Shown: positions 56,275 through 64,000 of the stretch, piece by piece
How the letters are laid out: the number at the start of each line of letters is the position of its first letter
Numbering within the stretch: the first letter of the stretch is position 1
Origin: Paraburkholderia bryophila
GTDB lineage: Bacteria; Pseudomonadota; Gammaproteobacteria; Burkholderiales; Burkholderiaceae
Direction of reading: 5' to 3'
Assembly (NCBI RefSeq): GCF_003269035.1
Contig: NZ_QLTK01000006.1
Location: 62,001 to 126,000 of the forward strand
DNA length: 64,000 nt
The notes under the pieces: model-generated
Told to the model about the DNA's origin: nothing
The model's database searches: none
The model's input: the letters and a program-made list of their open reading frames with translations, nothing else
Translations under genes and position numbers: made by a program

Positions 56275-57065
56275 CACGGCCGGCGCACCGAGTCCTGGTA
56301 GCGCGTCAAAATGAAATGGGCGACGTCGTTCGAGTGATACGCGGCGACCAGTTGCGCAACCCACGGCTGCTCGCGGTCGGCGTCGCGCACCGCCAGCACG
56401 TTCGCGTACGGCGAGCGTGCGTCTTCGATACCGAGACCGTCGCGTGCCGGATAAAGACCCGCACGCGCGGCGTCGTCGCTATCGATCACGGCGAAAGCCA
56501 CGCTATGCAACGTGTCGAACAGATGCGCTCGCGGCACGCGGCGAATCTTCAGATTCAGCCGGTTGCTGGTGACATCGCCGAGTTTTGCATGCAGACCGGC
56601 GCTGTCCCTGAAGGTCAGCAGGGTAAAGTTTTGCAGCAGGATCAGGGCGCGCGCGGTGCCCTCGGCGTCGTCGGGAATGGCGATCGTCGCGCCGCGTTGC
56701 AACTGGGCGAGGTTCGTCAGCGTGCGCGAGTACAGCGCGATCGGAAACGTTACGGTCGTCGTGACGCGGGTCAGCGGATAGCCGTGCAGTTTGCGCTGCG
56801 CGTCGAGACTCGGGCCGTCTTCGAAACTTGCTGCGTCGATCTGTTTCGCGGCGAGTGCCGCGTCGATGCGCTCGGGTCGATCGAACACGACAACGTCGAG
56901 CTTGAGTCCCTGGCTGGCCGCCACACGGCGTACTTCGTCCATGATTTGTGCCTGTGCGCCGGGAATCACGCCGACCCTGACGACCTGCGATTCAGTTGCT
57001 TGCGCGTGCGGAAGCACGCATGCCGTGCCCAGCAGCAGCGTCGTTATGAATTGCCGAAACTTCAT
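56271..57065 (-). CDS. NlpA/MetQ-like periplasmic substrate-binding protein
   Basis: A 264-residue solute-binding protein of the NlpA family, which includes the methionine receptor MetQ. Opening: MKFRQFITTLLLGTACVLPHAQATESQVVRVGVIPGAQAQIMDEVRRVA. The body follows the family (AKQIDAASFEDGP, then TIAIPDDAEGTARALILLQ). The signal has no clean lipobox (GTAC is poor) and likely cleaves at AQA-TE. No metN or metI partner lies nearby. ATG 57065 overlaps the formylglycine-enzyme stop (ATGA). Its ligand may be sulfur-related, given the context; unproven. Confidence 0.85.
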   Translation of the reverse strand: MKFRQFITTLLLGTACVLPHAQATESQVVRVGVIPGAQAQIMDEVRRVAASQGLKLDVVVFDRPERIDAALAAKQIDAASFEDGPSLDAQRKLHGYPLTRVTTTVTFPIALYSRTLTNLAQLQRGATIAIPDDAEGTARALILLQNFTLLTFRDSAGLHAKLGDVTSNRLNLKIRRVPRAHLFDTLHSVAFAVIDSDDAARAGLYPARDGLGIEDARSPYANVLAVRDADREQPWVAQLVAAYHSNDVAHFILTRYQDSVRRPW

Positions 57066-58144
57066 GACGCGTCCCTCGACACGGTGCGAAAACCGATATG
57101 CGAGGCCGGCAAATCTGCTTCCTGCTGTTCGCGCGAGGCAGCACGATAACGTACGCAATAGTCGCGCGAGCACAGGAACGAGCCGCCTTTTATCACCATC
57201 GGCGTATCGTGCTTGCGGCCCAGCGGCGCAACCGCCGCCGTGTCGCCATTGGTGTGCGATTGGTGCGGACCTGTGTAGACGTCACGGGTCCATTCCCATG
57301 CGTTGCCGATCATGTCGTAAAGCCTGAAATCGTTAGCGGCATAGCAGCCTACCGGAGCGAGGCCGACGTGGCCGTCTTCGTTCGTGTTCAACACCGGAAA
57401 TACGCCTTGCCAGTAGTTCGCGCTCGGCTTGCCGTGTTCGTCGCGCGGTGCGGTGTCGAGGTCCGCGCCTTCGTGACCGGCTTTGCCGGCGAATTCCCAT
57501 TCGGCTTCGGTCGGCAGATCGCGGCCGAGCCAACGTGCGTAGGCTAGGGCGTCCGCTTGCGTGACCATCGTGACCGGTTGGTTCAGGCGGCCGTCGAGCG
57601 TACTGCCGGGCCCGCTCGGACGATTCCACGCCGCGCCTTTGACCCACGTCCACCATGCCAGATCGCGCGCGTTCATTTCGTCGCGCGTCGGCGTGTGAAA
57701 CACCACGGCGCCGCCCTGGCGTTCCGCATCGCTGATATAGCCCGTTGCTTTGACGAAGGCCGCGAACTGCGCATTCGTCACGTCGGTCTGATCGATCCAG
57801 AAGCCCGCGACATGTGTCTTGCCGTCGCCGGCGGGGCGCTCGTCTTCGTAGCCGAGTTTGCTGCCGAACACGAAGTCGCCGCCACGCAGATGCACCATGC
57901 CGGCTCGTGGATCGTCGCGCCAGCGCGCGGGCAAACCGCTGTAGCGCTCGCATTGCGATTCGGAGCCGAGAGCGACCAGCGGGCGCGAGCGATTGAGTTC
58001 GTCGAATGCGCCCGCCTTGCCGCCGCCGAATGCCGCCGAAGCGGCCAGGGCAGCGGTGAAAGCGGCGCTGAACGCCGCCACGGCGATCGCGGCGTAGGTG
58101 CCGTAAAGCGCCGTGACGCGCTTCAGCCTGGAACGTGCTGTCAT
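57062..58144 (-). CDS. Formylglycine-generating enzyme (sulfatase-modifying factor)
   Basis: About 360 residues. It has an N-terminal membrane helix (about residues 15-40, Ala-rich), then the FGE-sulfatase domain: MVHLRGGDFVFGSKLGYEDERPAGDGKTHVAGFWIDQTDVTNAQFAAFVKATG, PTEAEWEFAGKAG, YDMIGNAWEWTRDVY, and GGSFLCSRDYCVRYRAASREQ, with the two cysteines of the copper site four residues apart as in true FGE. It should oxidise a Cys in sulfatases to formylglycine. It directly follows a sulfatase gene. A TTG at 58162 would give a TTGA overlap and six more residues; I prefer ATG 58144. Confidence 0.88.
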   Translation of the reverse strand: MTARSRLKRVTALYGTYAAIAVAAFSAAFTAALAASAAFGGGKAGAFDELNRSRPLVALGSESQCERYSGLPARWRDDPRAGMVHLRGGDFVFGSKLGYEDERPAGDGKTHVAGFWIDQTDVTNAQFAAFVKATGYISDAERQGGAVVFHTPTRDEMNARDLAWWTWVKGAAWNRPSGPGSTLDGRLNQPVTMVTQADALAYARWLGRDLPTEAEWEFAGKAGHEGADLDTAPRDEHGKPSANYWQGVFPVLNTNEDGHVGLAPVGCYAANDFRLYDMIGNAWEWTRDVYTGPHQSHTNGDTAAVAPLGRKHDTPMVIKGGSFLCSRDYCVRYRAASREQQEADLPASHIGFRTVSRDAS

Positions 58145-58158
58145 GACGCGCCCGTCAC

Positions 58159-60105
58159 TCAATAGTAGCCACGCGGGCGCAACGGCTCGACGCCGCCGAC
58201 GCTGCTCATATAGCTATTCCATTGCTGGATGAGACCGTCGATCACTGACGGATTCTGCGTCGACACGTCCTGCGTTTCGCCACGGTCGGTGCTCATATCG
58301 TACAGTTGCCAGTGACCGTCCACCGGACCGAGCGGCGGCTCTGTCCAGAGTGCTTTCCAGCGACCGTCGGCGCTGCGCAGATAACCGCGCCCGTACGCTT
58401 CGTCGCCGAACGACGCGCTGTGTACCGCGGCCGTGGTCTGATCGTTCAGCAGCGGCAGCAGCGATTGGCCAGTGATCGGATAGACATAGCGATTGTTGTA
58501 GACCACCTTGCCCTTGTTCTGATCCACGCCGGTGAGCGTATTGACCAGCGGCGGCGCGGCTTGCGTGGGCGGCGTAATCTGCGCGACGGCAAGGAACGTG
58601 GCGGTGTTATCGGTCACGTGCGTGAAATCGCGCAGCGTCGGTTTCTGTGTGGTCTGGCCTGGCAGATGCACGACCAACGGCGTGGACACGCCGCCTTCGC
58701 CCGAATAGCCCTTGGTCAACCGGAACGGTGTCGCGCTGACTTCGGCCCAGCGCAAACCGTATTGCAGACGTTGCGCGTTCTGCTTGCCGTTGTCGGTGCC
58801 GAGTTGCGAGTAGACCGGGTCGGCGGCATTGGCGGTGTCGGTGGCGGTCGGGTCGGCGCCGGAGTCGATCGGCCAGCCTTCGGCGCCATTGTCCGACTGG
58901 AACATGATGAAGGTGTTGTCGTACTCGCCGATGTCCTTCAGGTGCTGGATCAGCAGGCCGATGTTGTGATCGAGATTCTCGACCATGCCTGCGTAGATTT
59001 CCATGTAGCGGGCCTGTGCTTTCTTTTCGGCCGGCGAGAGGCTCGCCCACGTTTTGTTGACCGTGCCCGGGCCGTAGTCGGTATAGCCTTGCACTGCGCT
59101 ATGCACCGCGCTCACGTACTTCGCGTTGACCGTGCCGTTGTTCGGCGTGGCCGCGCTCGCGACGAGCGTTTCCGATGCGCCGCCGTAAGGTACGAAGTCG
59201 TTCGGAATGATGCCCAGCGCTTTTTGCCGTGCAATGCGTGCGTTGCGGATCACGTCGTAGCCTGCGTTGTATTGGCCGACGTAGTTGTGCAGATAGGGAT
59301 CGGGAACCTGTAACGGCCAATGCGGCGACGTGTAGGCCGCGTACGCGAAAAACGGTTTGCCGTCGCCCTTGTTCGAGTCGATGTACGAGATCAGGCGTTG
59401 CGTGTAGAAGTCGGTCGAATAGAACACGGCGGGGCTGCCGCCCGCACCGCCCGGTTGTCCGGGTTGGCCGGGCTGCACGTATTTGCCGTCTTCGGTGTAG
59501 TTCTGCGAGTTCGCCAGTTCGTGCGCGAAGTGATTGGTCGCGGCGCCGCCGAGCAGCGCATAGCTGTGTTCGAAGCCCCATTGATCCGGCGTCTGCCCAC
59601 CGCCCGTCGCGCTGCCGACAATACCCGAACCGATGTGCCACTTACCGGCCATATACGTGTGATAGCCGCCGTCCTTCAACAGTTGTGCGACCGACAATGC
59701 GCGGTCGTTCAGATAACCCTCGTAGCCGGGCAGGCCTTTGCGTTCATCGGTCGGCACGCCCATGGTGCCTTCGCCGACCAGATGGTGATCGGTGCCGGAG
59801 ATCAGCATGGAACGCGTGATCGCGCAGACCGTGCCGGTGTGATGATTGGTCAGAATGCGGCCCGATTGCACCAGCGCATCGAGGTTCGGCGTGTTGATTT
59901 CGCCGCCGAATGCGTGGATGTCCGAGTAGCCGAGGTCGTCGGCCATGATGTACAGGATGTTCGGGCGCTTTTGCGCGACGACGGGTGGGGTAGCGCCGCC
60001 GGGCAGATTGTTGTCGCCGCATGAAGCAAGGGCGACGAGGCCGGCGACGGCTGCGCCGATGATGCCGGGACGCAGAACGGGGCGTTGCGATCGATGTGTT
60101 GTCAT
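58159..60105 (-). CDS. Arylsulfatase-like lipoprotein with atypical nucleophile motif CAITR
   Basis: A 648-residue sulfatase of the Pseudomonas AtsA type. The signal ends with lipobox LASC (Cys29), so it is anchored in the envelope. Metal residues are YIMADDLGYSD near the start and FMFQSDNGAEGWPID later; GTDHHLVGEGTMG is the AtsA-like region. The nucleophile region reads TGTVCAITRSML: Cys94 is followed by Ala-Ile-Thr-Arg, so the Pro of the C-x-P-x-R formylglycine motif is Ile. It is upstream of the FGE, NlpA-like and YkgJ genes in one operon. Confidence 0.9.
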   Translation of the reverse strand: MTTHRSQRPVLRPGIIGAAVAGLVALASCGDNNLPGGATPPVVAQKRPNILYIMADDLGYSDIHAFGGEINTPNLDALVQSGRILTNHHTGTVCAITRSMLISGTDHHLVGEGTMGVPTDERKGLPGYEGYLNDRALSVAQLLKDGGYHTYMAGKWHIGSGIVGSATGGGQTPDQWGFEHSYALLGGAATNHFAHELANSQNYTEDGKYVQPGQPGQPGGAGGSPAVFYSTDFYTQRLISYIDSNKGDGKPFFAYAAYTSPHWPLQVPDPYLHNYVGQYNAGYDVIRNARIARQKALGIIPNDFVPYGGASETLVASAATPNNGTVNAKYVSAVHSAVQGYTDYGPGTVNKTWASLSPAEKKAQARYMEIYAGMVENLDHNIGLLIQHLKDIGEYDNTFIMFQSDNGAEGWPIDSGADPTATDTANAADPVYSQLGTDNGKQNAQRLQYGLRWAEVSATPFRLTKGYSGEGGVSTPLVVHLPGQTTQKPTLRDFTHVTDNTATFLAVAQITPPTQAAPPLVNTLTGVDQNKGKVVYNNRYVYPITGQSLLPLLNDQTTAAVHSASFGDEAYGRGYLRSADGRWKALWTEPPLGPVDGHWQLYDMSTDRGETQDVSTQNPSVIDGLIQQWNSYMSSVGGVEPLRPRGYY

Positions 60106-60273
60106 TGTTTTGGTGACCGAATATGTCGGGTCGCCGATGGTAGCAATGACGTCTGGATGGCCAAAGATCGATTTCTGCGTTGCTATGTCCGATTGTCGAT
60201 ATAGGTGCCGCAGCGAAATAGCGGGTATTGCGCGTGCGTGCTTGTTGCAAGCGTAGACGCGTGTTTGCTTGAA

Positions 60274-60822
60274 TCAGTTGCCCGGATCGAGCACGGGCTT
60301 ATCCGGATCCGCGAGCGTTTTATACGGTAATTGCGCGGCATGTGGATTAGTCGTGGTGTCGTCGATTACGCGTTCCACGTCCGCGGTTTTGCCGAGCTCG
60401 GTGAGAAAGGTTTGCTTGTCGAAGCCGGGTGCCACGCAACCCTGCACGTAGATGAAGCGGCGTTGCAGCGTGAGCCACAAGGTCGATTGTTCGCGCCAGT
60501 GGGTCGCGTAGTTGATATTGGTGAGGCGCCGTTGCACGGCCTCGGCAATTTCCGTGTCGTAGAGATAACCGTTCGATAAACGGCAGCGTCCTTCTATCCA
60601 GCAACTATTGCCGCGCTCGATCCGGTAATGACTGTCGTCGAGCCATTCCTGCTCGGTTTCGAGCGGACCCAGCGGCGCCGGGCAATGATCGACGGCTTTG
60701 GAAATCTGAAAGAACGGATCGTGCCCGCGATTCACGCGGAGCGGTTCCGCCCGGGCGTGAAGGGTCGCGGCACAGAACATCAGACTGGCGAGCCGCATTG
60801 CGATCCGACGTGTCGTCCTCAT
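60274..60822 (-). CDS. Exported protein of unknown function
   Basis: A 182-residue protein. A signal peptide (cleavage near HARA-EP) precedes a domain with four cysteines and a stretch resembling BON-type folds (LYDTEIAEAVQRRLTNI, then TLWLTLQRRFIYVQGCVA, then VERVIDDTT). The match is weak. It lies 4 nt after the response-regulator stop with an AGAGGTGA ribosome site, so it belongs to the histidine-kinase operon and might be an accessory sensor or target. Confidence 0.65.
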   Translation of the reverse strand: MRTTRRIAMRLASLMFCAATLHARAEPLRVNRGHDPFFQISKAVDHCPAPLGPLETEQEWLDDSHYRIERGNSCWIEGRCRLSNGYLYDTEIAEAVQRRLTNINYATHWREQSTLWLTLQRRFIYVQGCVAPGFDKQTFLTELGKTADVERVIDDTTTNPHAAQLPYKTLADPDKPVLDPGN

Positions 60823-60826
60823 ACGT

Positions 60827-61474
60827 TCACCTCTTCGTGCGGCGGTTTTCGACCGCGAACTTGATCAACTCCGCCTGTCCTTCGATATCGAGCTTGCGCT
60901 TCAGATTCAGCCGATGCGTTTCCACCGTTCGCACCGACAGGTCGTTGCGTTGCGCGATCTGTTTGCTCGACAGGCCTTCCGCGAGCGCGTCGAGAATATC
61001 GCGCTCGCGCGGCGTGAGTCGTTCGATCGGCGACTGATTGGCCGATGCCTGAATCAAACGTGCACCGAGCCCGGCACTGAAAAACTGCTTGCCGTCGAGC
61101 ACCACGCCGATGGCCTGAATGATCTCGGTGGCGGGCGAATCCTTGAGCACGTAGCCGCTGGCGCCCGCGCGCACCGCCTGAGTCACGTATTCGAGGTTGT
61201 CGTGCATGGACAGCATCAGAATCCGGATTGCCGGAAAGCGCTCGTGAAACATGCCGGCCAGCGCGATGCCGTTCATGCCGTTCATGCCGACATCCATCAG
61301 CACGAGATGCGGCGTTGCGGCGGCGGCGAGCGCGAGTGCTTCCTGGGCATTGCCGGCTTCGCCGACCACTTCGAAATTGCCGCCCGCTTCGAGCCGGGCG
61401 CGCAAGCCGTCTCGCACCAGCGGGTGATCGTCGACGAGCAGCAAACGGGCGATGGCGGATGGTGTGTCGTTCAT
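60827..61474 (-). CDS. NarL/FixJ-type response regulator
   Basis: A 215-residue two-component regulator. The receiver domain has DDHPLVRDG and the phosphoacceptor Asp in LVLMDVGMNGMNG, with the switch Lys in YVLKDS. The LuxR-type helix-turn-helix is LTPRERDILDALAEGLSSKQIAQRNDLSVRTVETHRLNLKRKLDI. ATG 61474 is chosen because the receiver begins soon after. It is 7 nt after the kinase. Its targets likely include the divergent DUF3311/MctP genes. Confidence 0.92.
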   Translation of the reverse strand: MNDTPSAIARLLLVDDHPLVRDGLRARLEAGGNFEVVGEAGNAQEALALAAAATPHLVLMDVGMNGMNGIALAGMFHERFPAIRILMLSMHDNLEYVTQAVRAGASGYVLKDSPATEIIQAIGVVLDGKQFFSAGLGARLIQASANQSPIERLTPRERDILDALAEGLSSKQIAQRNDLSVRTVETHRLNLKRKLDIEGQAELIKFAVENRRTKR

Positions 61475-61481
61475 GACGTGA

Positions 61482-62891
61482 TTAACTTTCCTGCGAAACG
61501 GGCGCGAGCCGCACCGGCGTGTCGAGCGGCACACGCGCGGTCACGAGCGTATGGCCGGGTTGCGAACTGAGTGACAGCTTGCCGCCCAGCGGTTCCAGCC
61601 GTTCGCGCATATTACGCAAACCCACGCCCGAGCGTCGGCCGACGAACGCGTAGGCGGTGTCGAAACCGCGTCCGTTGTCGGCGATCGTCAGCGTGACGGC
61701 GTCGTGCGAGACTTCCAGCGTGAGCGCCGCGCTCGACGCTTGCGCGTGGCGCACGATATTCGTCAGCGCTTCCTGAGCGATCCGGAACAGCACGGTGTTC
61801 ACCGCATCCGGCAAAACCGCTGCGTGGGTGTGCATGATCTGCGTGAAGCCGATCTCGACCGCCGACTGCTCGCCGAGTTCGCGTGTGAGTTGTTCCAGCG
61901 CGGCGGCCACGCCGAGGTCGTCGAGCATCGACGGACGCAGCGCATGCGAAATGCGCCGTACTTCGCGCAACGTGTCGCCGAGTCGCGTCAAGCTGGTGGC
62001 GAGCGCGGCCTCCGCCGCAGGCACCCGCGCTTCGCTGCGCTCGAAGCGCGCGAGCGCGGATTCGAGCAGCAGCTTCACGGACACCATCATCTGGCTAATG
62101 CCGTCGTGCAATTCACGCGACAGCCGTGCCCGTTCGTTTTCCTGAGACTCGACCACCTGCTGCGCGAGCCGTTTCAATTTCGCGTCGGCGCTGCGATATT
62201 CGGTGACGTTGAGCACGAGCGCGCACAGTGCGATTACCGCGAGTCCGGCCATCGCGATCGCGTCGATCCATTTCATCGTACGATCGATATTCGCCGCGGC
62301 GCGTGCATCGATATCCGCGAGCGCCGCATCCACGTCGTCGAGATAGATGCCGGTGCCGATCATCCAGCCCCAGCGTTCGAGCGGCACCACGTAGCCGAGT
62401 TTCGACGCGAGCTTGCCGGTGGACGGCCGATGCCACACATAGCGCACATAGCCGCCGCCGCGAGCGGACGCCGCGAGCAGTTGCTGGATGGTCAGCATGC
62501 CCTGCGGATCGCGCAGCTCCCACAGATCGCGCCCCACCAGATCGGGTTCGCGCGGGTGCATCAACGAGCGCCCGTGCGTGTCGTAGACGAAGAAGTAACC
62601 GTCCTTGCCGTAGTCCATTTTTTGCAGCACGTCGAGCGCGCGAGTGCGCAGCATCGCGTCGTCGCGGGCATTCTGCTGGCCGGCGTCATAGAGCGGCGCG
62701 ATCGCCGTGGAGGCGAGCTCCACGTAGTGCTTGAGTTCGAGTTGCTTGCTGGCCAGGTAGGCGGCCTGGGTGGTCGCGTGCTGCGACTCGGCGAGCGCCA
62801 TGGCTTCCTGGCGCACGCCGATTTCGATGCTGGCGATAGCGGCAAGAAAGGGCACGATGGCCAGCAGGACGAGCTTCGCTTTGAGTTTCAT
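61482..62891 (-). CDS. Sensor histidine kinase with single Cache domain (HisKA_3 type)
   Basis: A 469-residue membrane kinase. TM1 is about residues 6-24, then a periplasmic single Cache domain (about 35-205: KMDYGKDGYFFVYDTHGRSLMHPREPDLVGRDLWELRDPQG and GWMIGTGIYLDDVD), then TM2 near 210-228. The phosphorylated His is in ESQENERARLSRELHDGISQ, the HisKA_3 signature used with NarL-type regulators. The ATPase shows RIAQEALTNIVRHA and ADNGRGFD and GVGLRNMRERL. Given the divergent MctP, a carboxylate such as pyruvate or lactate is a plausible signal. Confidence 0.92.
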   Translation of the reverse strand: MKLKAKLVLLAIVPFLAAIASIEIGVRQEAMALAESQHATTQAAYLASKQLELKHYVELASTAIAPLYDAGQQNARDDAMLRTRALDVLQKMDYGKDGYFFVYDTHGRSLMHPREPDLVGRDLWELRDPQGMLTIQQLLAASARGGGYVRYVWHRPSTGKLASKLGYVVPLERWGWMIGTGIYLDDVDAALADIDARAAANIDRTMKWIDAIAMAGLAVIALCALVLNVTEYRSADAKLKRLAQQVVESQENERARLSRELHDGISQMMVSVKLLLESALARFERSEARVPAAEAALATSLTRLGDTLREVRRISHALRPSMLDDLGVAAALEQLTRELGEQSAVEIGFTQIMHTHAAVLPDAVNTVLFRIAQEALTNIVRHAQASSAALTLEVSHDAVTLTIADNGRGFDTAYAFVGRRSGVGLRNMRERLEPLGGKLSLSSQPGHTLVTARVPLDTPVRLAPVSQES

Positions 62892-63173
62892 CGTTGAAAA
62901 GACCGCAACATGCTGCGGAAGGCCGGCTACGTAGTATTACGTAGCCGATGTACGTAGTCGCGCGCTTGTGAGGACGCCGACGAAGGCGAATACTACATCC
63001 CCGCGACGAGTGACGGTTCGCGGGCTGCCGCGCCTGCCGGCTGGAACATGACCGGCGCCTTGCCGCGCCAGCTGCAAACCGCGGATTTGCCGTCTGATAT
63101 GCGGTAACCGGTTTCCGCGTGCCGGGCCACGAGTCGTGGCGCGCGGTTTCAATAATAGACTTAGGAGAAGTGT
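62892..63173. promoter_or_regulatory. Divergent promoter region, kinase operon and DUF3311/mctP
   Basis: The 282-nt spacer carries a perfect palindrome GGCTACGTA (62925-62933) facing TACGTAGCC (62938-62946), plus a further TACGTAG at 62951-62957. No gene is visible. A TAGGAG ribosome site (63162-63167) precedes the DUF3311 start. Confidence 0.65.
62925..62957. promoter_or_regulatory. TACGTA palindrome with extra half-site, candidate response-regulator box
   Basis: The 9-bp arms are exact and separated by GTAT. The third TACGTAG follows 13 bases after the second, so helically it is on a similar face. The site is 34 nt before the kinase start and divergent from DUF3311/mctP. NarL-type dimers bind short inverted repeats, so the adjacent regulator is the natural ligand. 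Confidence 0.6.
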
Positions 63174-63371
63174 GTGGAGACCTCCCCGACCGCCGGCCGT
63201 TCATGGCTCTGGCTGATTCTGCTGATCCCCTATATCGCGTTGTTATGGCTGCCGTTCTATAACGACACACGCCCGTCGTTCGCGGGCTTTCCGTTCTTCT
63301 ACTGGTATCAGTTCTTGTGGGTGCCGTTGACCTCGCTGCTGATTTACGTCGTGTATCGAGGTGTCAAATGA
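63174..63371 (+). CDS. DUF3311 small membrane protein
   Basis: A 65-residue protein with two membrane helices (WLWLILLIPYIALLWLPFY and QFLWVPLTSLLIYVVYRG) and a YND motif between. GTG 63174 is preceded by TAGGAG. It overlaps the MctP-type gene by ATGA. DUF3311 proteins are found beside sodium:solute symporters and may be a small subunit of the carrier, as YhjB/ActP-linked proteins are. Confidence 0.85.
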   Translation: METSPTAGRSWLWLILLIPYIALLWLPFYNDTRPSFAGFPFFYWYQFLWVPLTSLLIYVVYRGVK

Positions 63372-64000
63372 GCGATGTGAACCCCGTGAATCCGGTGGCG
63401 ATGACCGTCTTTATCGCATTCTTCGTGCTGGTCACCGTGATCGGCTTTTTCGCCGCGCGCTGGAAGCGCGGTGACCTGACTCAACTACACGAGTGGGGCC
63501 TCGGCGGCCGCCAGTTCGGCACGGTGATTTCGTGGTTCCTCGTGGGCGGCGACTTCTATACCGCCTATACGGTGATCGCGGTGCCCGCGCTGGTGTATTC
63601 GGTGGGTGCGTACGGCTTCTTTGCGTTGCCGTACACCATCATCGTTTACCCGTTCGTGTTCGCGGTGATGCCGAAGTTGTGGAAAATCGCGCATGCGAAA
63701 AACCACATCACGGCAGCGGATTACGTGCAGGGCGAATACGGCGGCAAGTGGTTTCCGGCCGCGATTGCGATCACCGGTATCGTCGCGACCATGCCGTATA
63801 TCGCGCTGCAGCTGGTGGGCATGCAGGTCGTGATCAAGGGGCTCGGCGTGAGCGGCGAAATGCCGTTGATCGTCGCCTTCGTGATTCTGGCGCTCTACAC
63901 GTATGCAAGCGGCCTGCGGGCACCGGCCATGATCGCGTTCGTCAAGGACATCATGATCTATATCGTCGTGATCGCGGCGGTGTGGCTGATTCCCGCGAAG
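63368..64000 (+). CDS. mctP: Sodium:solute symporter, MctP-like monocarboxylate transporter (3' end outside window)
   Basis: The visible 211 residues start MSDVNPVNPVAMTVFIAFF and cover the first five or six membrane helices of an SSS-family carrier. WGLGGRQFGTVISWFLVGGDFYTAYTVIAVPALVYSVGAYGFFALPYTIIVYP is typical of MctP-like carriers for pyruvate, lactate and alanine, first described in Rhizobium. It is coupled to DUF3311 by an ATGA overlap and divergent from a Cache kinase operon. The end of the gene lies beyond the window. Confidence 0.82.
   Translation, partial: MSDVNPVNPVAMTVFIAFFVLVTVIGFFAARWKRGDLTQLHEWGLGGRQFGTVISWFLVGGDFYTAYTVIAVPALVYSVGAYGFFALPYTIIVYPFVFAVMPKLWKIAHAKNHITAADYVQGEYGGKWFPAAIAITGIVATMPYIALQLVGMQVVIKGLGVSGEMPLIVAFVILALYTYASGLRAPAMIAFVKDIMIYIVVIAAVWLIPAK

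Overview
The window is high-GC DNA with very dense coding. It reads as chromosome or megaplasmid of a betaproteobacterium in the Burkholderiaceae, most likely Paraburkholderia or a close relative. The reasons are an OpcP-type general porin, a PAKK-rich HU-like protein, a KAAKK-tailed H-NS protein, a Burkholderia-style rhlABC cluster with its own EmrAB/NodT exporter, the ATP-grasp/alpha-E/transglutaminase/Anbu cluster, and an MctP-type symporter with a two-component system. This placement is inferred from gene content, not from a database search. I see no rRNA, tRNA, insertion sequence, prophage or CRISPR array.

Layout. 1-2 kb: the start of a PotA-like ABC ATPase, divergent from an IclR regulator, with two operator-like palindromes between them. 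2-12.5 kb: a peptide-uptake locus, with an XRE-cupin regulator, oppABCDF and an OprD-type porin on the minus strand and a POT-family peptide/proton symporter divergent from them. 12.6-18.1 kb: a MocR regulator, a CpdB-like nucleotidase lipoprotein overlapping a Sel1-repeat protein, and an HU-like protein. 18.4-22.8 kb: circularly permuted ATP-grasp, alpha-E, transglutaminase and Anbu proteasome-like protease, a predicted peptide-tagging set. 23-30.4 kb: a porin, a YihY/BrkB membrane protein with an unusual tail, a YbaK-like deacylase, a chemoreceptor, a SYLF lipoprotein and an SDR. 31-32.5 kb: a secreted Gly/His/Asp protein made of 16 GSGGT-type and 50 GDGGH-type pentapeptides, the oddest gene here.

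32.6-40.9 kb: PdeM and its Lhr-type helicase, a nitrilase-family amidohydrolase, an MFS carrier, a sulfatase-like hydrolase and a divergent MarR regulator. 41-46.6 kb: an FKBP isomerase, a DUF6765-like protein, a glycine-zipper protein, two unknown small proteins, an H-NS protein with two DNA-binding modules and a histone-H1-like tail, and a cardiolipin synthase.

47-55.3 kb: a seven-gene rhamnolipid operon (rhlA, an ICMT-family methyltransferase, rhlB, an EmrB-type exporter, rhlC, a NodT-type outer-membrane factor, emrA) behind a long, highly structured leader. The methyltransferase overlaps rhlA by 4 nt and is the most testable new biochemistry in the window. 55.3-60.1 kb: an operon of a lipoprotein arylsulfatase, a formylglycine-generating enzyme, an NlpA-like binding protein and a YkgJ cysteine-cluster protein. 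The sulfatase nucleophile motif lacks its proline. 60.3-64 kb: a Cache histidine kinase, a NarL-type regulator and a small exported protein, divergent from DUF3311/MctP, with a perfect TACGTA palindrome between them. The MctP gene runs off the end.

Most operons here are tightly packed, with ATGA, GTGA or TTGA stop-start overlaps, and I used these to set starts. Functions are family assignments read from motifs.
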